From NCBI GenBank assembly GCA_050292235.1, contig JBNKLG010000109.1, forward strand, positions 1 through 6,848: a stretch of DNA of 6,848 bases. Reading direction: 5' to 3'. The DNA is from JBNKLG01 sp050292235. GTDB lineage: Bacteria; Pseudomonadota; Gammaproteobacteria; Chromatiales; Chromatiaceae. The notes under the pieces were generated by a model. That model did no database searches, had not been told where the DNA came from, and saw only the letters and a list, made by a program, of their open reading frames with translations. Below are positions 1 to 4,415 of the stretch, piece by piece. Position 1 is the stretch's first letter. Each line of letters begins with the position of its first letter. The translations under genes were made by a program, and so were the position numbers.

Positions 1-1
1 G

Positions 2-20
2 CGGCCTTGACCAAGGGCCG
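2..20 (-). terminator. Possible terminator hairpin after the transglycosylase-like gene
   Basis: Read on the minus strand, this stretch lies about 18 bases after the stop codon of the gene at 39-671. It can fold into a stem of CGGCC(C)TT against AAGGCCG with a GGTC loop and one bulged C. A Rho-independent terminator would need a run of T immediately after the stem, which would fall outside the left edge of the window. The hairpin is seen in the sequence; its role as a terminator is inference. Confidence 0.25.
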
Positions 21-38
21 GAAGCCAGGGGTTTTGTG

Positions 39-671
39 TCAAGAGCAGTGCTCAAGGTGAATTTGTGCGACATGTTGGTAGGAACATTCGCCGTTTAGTA
101 CCTTTTTGATACGACGAACCCGCTCTTCAGATGCCGTTGAGTTTGGTGTTATTCGGTTGGGGGCAGGCAGCATGGCGATCAGCGATAAATATTCTTCATC
201 CGTTAATGCGGATAGAGGTTTGTTGAACCAGGCGCGGGCACCTTGTTCAAAACCATATACCGGCTTCCCGTCTTTGTTGCCAAAGTAGGCTGTATCCATA
301 AAGGCGATCAGCTGGGTATTTTTGTCAATGTTGGGATTGACAACAAATCTCGCAATCAGTGTCTGCTCGATCTTCTTAAACCCCTTGGTGAATTTTTCGA
401 AAAAGAGCTTTTTGACCAGGCTTTGGGTGATGGTTGTCGTGGTGAGGGGACTGGGCCACTCAATACCTGAATGGGCATAGAAGGTCGGATCCTGAACTTT
501 CACCAAAATCTCCAGCCGCTCTTTGCTCAGGCCGGCTTGGTCAGGTGTCAAGGATGAGTAAGGCGCGAATTTTTCACCGAGACTTTGCTGGGCAGTGACA
601 ACAGCATAGGATTCGTAGGTGGCCAGTGTCCCAACAGCGACCAAAACCAGATAGAGCAGCGTCCGTTTCAT
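39..671 (-). CDS. Divergent GT51 (biosynthetic peptidoglycan transglycosylase-like) protein, membrane anchored
   Basis: A 210-residue protein related to the glycosyltransferase 51 domain of MtgA and class A penicillin-binding proteins, which polymerise lipid II into glycan strands on the periplasmic face of the inner membrane. Residues 5-27 form a hydrophobic anchor or signal segment. Motif I is VQDPTFYAHSG (59-69), motif II TTTTITQSLVKK (77-88), motif III FKKIEQ (98-103) with the second conserved Glu at 102, motif IV FMDTAYFG (124-131), then GFEQGARAWF (140-149) and LIAMLPAPNRITP (164-176). Motif I has Gln60 where the family has its catalytic Glu, motif II lacks the usual Gly-Gly, motif IV has Asp126 for the usual Asn, and only about 7 residues separate motifs I and II. 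There is no transpeptidase domain. The ATG follows a GAGG about 11 bases upstream. GC is about 49%, lower than the neighbours. Family membership is fairly sure; activity is doubtful. It could be a pseudoenzyme or a separate subfamily with altered chemistry. Confidence 0.8.
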   Translation of the reverse strand: MKRTLLYLVLVAVGTLATYESYAVVTAQQSLGEKFAPYSSLTPDQAGLSKERLEILVKVQDPTFYAHSGIEWPSPLTTTTITQSLVKKLFFEKFTKGFKKIEQTLIARFVVNPNIDKNTQLIAFMDTAYFGNKDGKPVYGFEQGARAWFNKPLSALTDEEYLSLIAMLPAPNRITPNSTASEERVRRIKKVLNGECSYQHVAQIHLEHCS

Positions 672-710
672 GAATTATTGCCTCGCATGGCGGTGAAATC
701 ATCGTGGGCC

Positions 711-719
711 AGCATAGCA
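711..719 (-). promoter_or_regulatory. Candidate extended -10 promoter for the transglycosylase-like gene
   Basis: On the minus strand the sequence reads TGCTATGCT, an extended -10 element (TG, one base, then TATGCT), about 40 bases upstream of the ATG at 671. No good -35 hexamer is found at normal spacing, which an extended -10 can tolerate. The element sits in the 124-base gap after algR, so the small gene could be transcribed independently of algZR. This rests on pattern matching only. Confidence 0.3.
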
Positions 720-795
720 AATTTATTTCTGGGGCAGTGCTGACTTTGCATTTCTTTGCCATGCCGTTCATACCTTTCCCTGATTTGAAGCCCGG

Positions 796-1521
796 CTATT
801 CCTTCAGTCGTTTCCTCAGTCCGGCCAGATGGCGCCGACTGATCTCTAGTAGGGTGTCACAACCCTTAAGTTCCAGTTGATGGTTACCTTCTGGGGTTTT
901 GTGCAGCCCTTGGGCATAGGCCATGTTGACCAGAGCGTTGCGGTGAATACGTTGGAAGGTGGCGGCATAACGTTCTTCCAAGGATTTGAGGCTTTCATCC
1001 ACCAGGTGCTCGCCTTGGGTATGGCGTACAGTGACGTATTTGCTGTCGGCCTGAAGGTAGTAGATTTGGGCCAGGGGGATGCGCAGCAGGTCTCCACGGT
1101 GGCGTACACAGATGGCCTGTTCCAGCTCGGGTGATTCCTCTAATGCCTGCTGCTGCACCCGACTGAGAGCCAGTATCCGATTCAACGTGCGCTCCAGCCG
1201 CTCTTTGCGTACCGGTTTGAGAAGGAAATCCTCCGCTTCGCGCTCGAAAGCCTCCAGGGCTTTGTCGCCATAGGCAGTGACAAAAATCACCACAGGAGGA
1301 CGGGGTTGTTGGCGCAGGACGTCGGCAACTTCCATGCCGTTACTGCCTGGCATGCGGATATCCAACAGTACCAAGTCAATGTCACCCTGAGCGCAACGCT
1401 TGATGACGCCGGGCCCATCGGCAACCTCACCGGCAATTTGCCAGGGCGCGCCGATCTCTTCCACCAGTTGGCGTAAACGCTCACGGGCCAGGGGTTCGTC
1501 ATCGGCAATCAAGAGGTACAT
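796..1521 (-). CDS. algR: LytTR-family response regulator AlgR
   Basis: A 241-residue DNA-binding response regulator that is phosphorylated by its partner kinase and acts on promoters in the cytoplasm. The receiver domain (about 1-115) has the acidic pair Asp7-Asp8, the phospho-acceptor Asp54 in LVLLDIRMPG, Thr82 in FVTAYG and Lys102 in LLKPV. The LytTR domain (about 137-240) includes YYLQADSKYVTV, QRIHRNALVN (190-199) and ISRRHLAGLRK (227-237). It resembles Pseudomonas AlgR throughout and in length (about 248 there). An ATG at 1545 would add eight residues (MSGTIGTT), but family members begin right at the receiver strand as in MYLLIADDEP, and a GGA lies upstream of 1521, so the shorter start is preferred. 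It overlaps the end of algZ by 13 bases, which suggests translational coupling. Pseudomonas AlgR controls alginate, twitching and virulence genes; targets here are unknown. In pseudomonads hemC follows; here it does not. Confidence 0.92.
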   Translation of the reverse strand: MYLLIADDEPLARERLRQLVEEIGAPWQIAGEVADGPGVIKRCAQGDIDLVLLDIRMPGSNGMEVADVLRQQPRPPVVIFVTAYGDKALEAFEREAEDFLLKPVRKERLERTLNRILALSRVQQQALEESPELEQAICVRHRGDLLRIPLAQIYYLQADSKYVTVRHTQGEHLVDESLKSLEERYAATFQRIHRNALVNMAYAQGLHKTPEGNHQLELKGCDTLLEISRRHLAGLRKRLKE

Positions 1522-2534
1522 GGTAGTTCCAATCGTACCCGACATAGGTCATCGGTGCGTTCTAATTCTAAAAGTGCCTGATCTCCAAACAGGCTCTGGA
1601 GACGGGCCCGAACATTCTCCATGGCGATGCCAAAGCCTTTGCCCTTGCCTGATGGCTGTACCGGTAAGGGGTTGTTCAGCTCCAGGAAGAGCCTGTCCTT
1701 TTGGCGCCAGCCTTTGATCTGAAGTTTGCCTCCCTGTGTGAGGGGTTCGATGCCGTGGTAGACAGCGTTTTCCAGCAGCGGTTGCAAGGTCAGGTGGGGG
1801 AGGGGCATAGAGAGGGGGAGGTTCTCTTCCAGGGTCCAGTCCACCTCCAGGCGTTCTGCCAGACGCAGGGCCTCGATCTCCAGATACTGGCGTGCCAGAG
1901 CGATCTCCTCTCCCAGGGAGGAGAGCTGATCCTCCTTGGCCAGGGCGGCGCGGAACAGCTCGGCCAGATTCAATACGGTGTCTTCCACTCGGGTCGGCTG
2001 GCTACGGGCAAGACTGGCCAGGGTGTTCATGCTGTTGAACAGGAAATGGGGACGGATGCGTGCTTGCAGGGCCTGGAATTGGGCCCGGGCGGCCAGGGCA
2101 GCCTGTTGGCGTTGCTGATAATGGGCATAGAGGTGGCGCAACAGCAGGCCGGTAAAGATGATGACCACCGCCGAATTGCGCAACATAAATCCCAGATGAT
2201 TCTGGGTAATGGGTATGGTTTCCAATATGGCCATGCTGAGCAGCAGGCTGAGCAGGGTGGCAAAAATCAGCACCATGAGGCTTTGGCCCAGCACCCCCAG
2301 ACGATGGCGATAGCTGTTGCGCAGGGCGCAGAGTAGCGCAACCATGCTCAGGAGCAGCCACTGGCTGTAAAAGGAGAGGAGGCCCAACTGCAACCAGAAA
2401 TCGCCGACCAATCCATTGGATACCAGGGTCATGGCCAGTATGGCCAGTTCAACACTCAGCACCAGGAATAAGAGGACCTGGACCGAACAGAAGTCGGGCA
2501 AAAAGGATTCCTGATGGGGGTTTTTAGTTTCCAT
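1509..2534 (-). CDS. algZ: Membrane sensor histidine kinase AlgZ/FimS (LytS-like His_kinase family)
   Basis: A 341-residue inner-membrane sensor that would autophosphorylate and pass phosphate to the adjacent AlgR. The FLPDFC motif (11-16) is followed by about four hydrophobic segments (roughly 18-39, 47-70, 83-103, 118-135), then a short coiled stretch (136-158). The phospho-acceptor is His163 in IRPHFLFNSMNTL, typical of the His_kinase (PF06580) type rather than the classical HisKA type. The ATP-binding part has an N box, LLENAVYHGIEP (253-264, Asn256), and a glycine-rich box, GKGKGFGIAMENVRARL (296-312). There is no PAS, HAMP or large periplasmic domain, so the input is probably sensed within or at the membrane. 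It is first in its unit and divergent from argH, the arrangement known from Pseudomonas. The Shine-Dalgarno sequence before the ATG is weak. In P. aeruginosa the homologue also affects AlgR independently of phosphorylation; whether that holds here is unknown. Confidence 0.92.
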   Translation of the reverse strand: METKNPHQESFLPDFCSVQVLLFLVLSVELAILAMTLVSNGLVGDFWLQLGLLSFYSQWLLLSMVALLCALRNSYRHRLGVLGQSLMVLIFATLLSLLLSMAILETIPITQNHLGFMLRNSAVVIIFTGLLLRHLYAHYQQRQQAALAARAQFQALQARIRPHFLFNSMNTLASLARSQPTRVEDTVLNLAELFRAALAKEDQLSSLGEEIALARQYLEIEALRLAERLEVDWTLEENLPLSMPLPHLTLQPLLENAVYHGIEPLTQGGKLQIKGWRQKDRLFLELNNPLPVQPSGKGKGFGIAMENVRARLQSLFGDQALLELERTDDLCRVRLELPCTS

Positions 2535-2656
2535 GGGGATTCGCCACAGCTACGACGGGGGCATACATGGTTTATTCTTCCTAGAATTCGGAGCGTGACC
2601 CGGTACACTATCCCCAGTATCGCAAAGCCAACCCAACTTGAACAGGTAAGATCTTC
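2535..2656. promoter_or_regulatory. Divergent algZ/argH promoter region
   Basis: These 122 bases separate the start codons of algZ (minus) and argH (plus) and must hold the promoters of both units. On the plus strand GTGACC (2595-2600), 17 bases, then TATCGC is a weak sigma70-like pair, and TACACT (2604-2609) is an alternative -10. On the minus strand TGCGATACT (reverse complement of 2616-2624) resembles an extended -10 for algZ. No clear arginine repressor box (TGAAT...ATTCA) was found. An AACAGG at 2641-2646 may serve as the argH ribosome binding site, about 10 bases before the ATG. The region is certain; the individual elements are weak. Confidence 0.5.
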
Positions 2657-4063
2657 ATGAGCGCCAGCAAACTCTGGTCGGGCCGCTTCCAGGAGCCCAC
2701 CGATGCCTTTGTCGAGGCCTTTACCGCCTCCGTCACCTTTGACCAGCGTTTAGCCGCCTGGGATATCCAGGGTTCCCTGGCCCATGCCGAGATGCTGCAA
2801 CGGCAAGGCATCCTCAGTGAAAGCGATTTCGAGGCCATTGCCGTCGGTTTGCGTCAGATTCAGTCCCAGATCGAGGCCGGTGAGTTCCCGTGGTCAGTCT
2901 CGCGTGAAGACGTGCACATGAACATCGAAGCCGCTCTGACCGAGACCATTGGAGAGGCGGGGAAGCGCCTGCACACCGGGCGTTCGCGTAATGATCAGGT
3001 GGCCACGGACGTGCGCCTGTGGATGCGGGCCGAGATCGATGAAATTCGGCGTTTGATCCAGCGCTTTCAGGCCGCCCTGTTGGATCTGGCCGAGGCCGAA
3101 GCCAGCACCATCATGCCCGGTTTTACCCATCTGCAAACCGCCCAGCCGGTGACCTTCGGCCACCACCTCATGGCCTGGTTTGAGATGCTGAGCCGGGATT
3201 CAGATCGCTTTGCCGATTGCCGTCGCCGTCTCAATGTCATGCCACTGGGTGCCGCTGCCCTGGCGGGTACCAGCTTCCCCATCGACCGTCACTTTACCGC
3301 CATGCGTCTGGGCTTTGATCGCCCGGCAGAGAACTCTCTGGATGCGGTGTCGGATCGGGATTTCGCCATCGAATTCTGTTCCGCCGCCAGCATCCTCATG
3401 ATGCACCTGTCGCGTATGTCCGAAGAGCTGATCCTCTGGTCCGCCGCCCAGTTTGGCTTTGTGGAACTGGCCGATGCCTTCTGCACCGGCTCTTCCATCA
3501 TGCCGCAGAAGAAAAACCCGGATGTGCCGGAACTGGTACGAGGCAAGAGTGCCCGGGTCTTTGGCCATCTGATGGGCATGCTGACCCTGATGAAGTCCCA
3601 GCCTCTGGCCTACAACAAAGATAATCAGGAGGACAAGGAACCTCTGTTCGACACTGCTGACACTCTACGCGGTTGTTTGCGTGTCTTCGCTGATCTCATC
3701 CCCATGATCCAGCCCAACCGGGATCAGATGCGGGCCGCTGCACTGCAGGGCTATGCCACGGCGACAGATCTGGCCGACTATCTGGTACGCAAGGGACTGG
3801 CTTTTCGTGATGCCCACGAGGTGGTGGGCAAGGCCGTAGCCCAGGCCATTGAGCAGCGCTGCGATCTCTCCAACCTCTCTCTGGAGCAACTTCAGGTTTT
3901 GTCAGAGCGCATCGATGCCGATGTTTATCAGGTGTTGACCCTGGAAGGTTCAATCAATGCCCGTGACCACATTGGTGGCACTGCGCCCAAACAGGTTCGT
4001 GCCGCTATCGCCCGTGCCCGGGAGAGTTTGGCCCAACAAGGGTTGCCGGATGAGTCGCGATAG
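2657..4063 (+). CDS. argH: Argininosuccinate lyase
   Basis: A 468-residue cytoplasmic enzyme that splits argininosuccinate into arginine and fumarate, the last step of arginine biosynthesis. It belongs to the fumarase/aspartase superfamily and works as a homotetramer. The N-terminus KLWSGRFQEPTD (5-16) is typical of bacterial ArgH. Conserved blocks are HTGRSRNDQVATD (106-118), GFTHLQTAQPVTFGHH (155-170) with the active-site His region, and the superfamily signature GSSIMPQKKNPD (278-289), whose serine lies in the mobile catalytic loop. KDNQEDKEPLFD (321-332) and GYATATDLADYLVRKG (365-380) follow as expected. Length is normal (about 460), with no fused acetyltransferase domain. The ATG is preceded by AACAGG and gives the standard N-terminus. 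The 3' end overlaps the next gene by 14 bases. No sign of damage or transfer is seen. Confidence 0.98.
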   Translation: MSASKLWSGRFQEPTDAFVEAFTASVTFDQRLAAWDIQGSLAHAEMLQRQGILSESDFEAIAVGLRQIQSQIEAGEFPWSVSREDVHMNIEAALTETIGEAGKRLHTGRSRNDQVATDVRLWMRAEIDEIRRLIQRFQAALLDLAEAEASTIMPGFTHLQTAQPVTFGHHLMAWFEMLSRDSDRFADCRRRLNVMPLGAAALAGTSFPIDRHFTAMRLGFDRPAENSLDAVSDRDFAIEFCSAASILMMHLSRMSEELILWSAAQFGFVELADAFCTGSSIMPQKKNPDVPELVRGKSARVFGHLMGMLTLMKSQPLAYNKDNQEDKEPLFDTADTLRGCLRVFADLIPMIQPNRDQMRAAALQGYATATDLADYLVRKGLAFRDAHEVVGKAVAQAIEQRCDLSNLSLEQLQVLSERIDADVYQVLTLEGSINARDHIGGTAPKQVRAAIARARESLAQQGLPDESR

Positions 4064-4415
4064 CCTGGCGGAGCTGGAGGCTCGCTTACTGGCTTTTGCC
4101 CAGGCCCGGGATTGGGAGCAGTTTCATTCGCCCAAAAACCTCTCCATGGCACTGATTGCCGAGGCTGCGGAACTGGTGGAACATTTCCAGTGGCTGGATC
4201 AAGCTCAGAGCTATCTGGCTGATCAGCCGGAAAAGCGCGAGGCGGTGGCGCTGGAATTGGCGGATATTCTCATCTTTACCATTCGCTGCGCCCAACAGCT
4301 CAACGTAGACCTGATTGACGCTGCCCATCGCAAGACCAGCCTCAACGAACAGCGCTACCCGGTAGAGCGGGTCAAGGGGGATGCCCGCCGCGCCAGCGAG
4401 TACACAACAGCGTGA
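4050..4415 (+). CDS. MazG-like nucleotide pyrophosphohydrolase
   Basis: A 121-residue protein of the all-alpha NTP pyrophosphohydrolase superfamily, close to the small single-domain MazG-like/RS21-C6 (dCTP pyrophosphatase) type. Such enzymes hydrolyse nucleoside triphosphates to the monophosphate and pyrophosphate using Mg2+, and many act as cleaners of non-canonical or surplus dNTPs. The metal-binding signature ExxE...ExxD is intact: Glu38 and Glu41 in IAEAAELVEHFQW, then Glu69 and Asp72 in LELADILIFTIR. The tail NEQRYPVERVKGDAR (99-113) is typical of this subgroup. The ATG at 4050 has an AAGGG upstream and sits inside the end of argH in another frame. A longer in-frame start at 3957 lies well inside argH and would add a tail with no family resemblance, so it was rejected. 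The preferred substrate cannot be read from the sequence. The 14-base overlap with argH suggests coupled translation. Confidence 0.9.
   Translation: MSRDSLAELEARLLAFAQARDWEQFHSPKNLSMALIAEAAELVEHFQWLDQAQSYLADQPEKREAVALELADILIFTIRCAQQLNVDLIDAAHRKTSLNEQRYPVERVKGDARRASEYTTA

Noticed and set aside
780..795. Short AGCCGGGCT inverted repeat just after the algR stop codon, considered as a terminator
   Set aside because: Only one base separates the arms, so it cannot form a stem-loop, and no T-run follows.
1701..2336. A 211-codon open frame on the plus strand, opposite algZ
   Set aside because: It is Gln/Gly-rich with no recognisable motif, and algZ in this stretch carries the phospho-acceptor His and intact membrane segments, so the frame is a shadow.
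2584..2589. GAATTC palindrome in the algZ/argH gap, considered as part of an arginine repressor box
   Set aside because: The symmetry does not extend beyond six bases and the flanks do not match the TGAAT...ATTCA pattern.
3200..3568. A 122-codon open frame on the minus strand, opposite argH
   Set aside because: It runs opposite the argH signature region and its composition simply mirrors the argH codons.
3957..4049. N-terminal extension of the MazG-like protein from an upstream ATG
   Set aside because: It would overlap argH by more than 100 bases and adds a Pro/Arg-rich stretch absent from the family; the ATG at 4050 has a better ribosome binding site.
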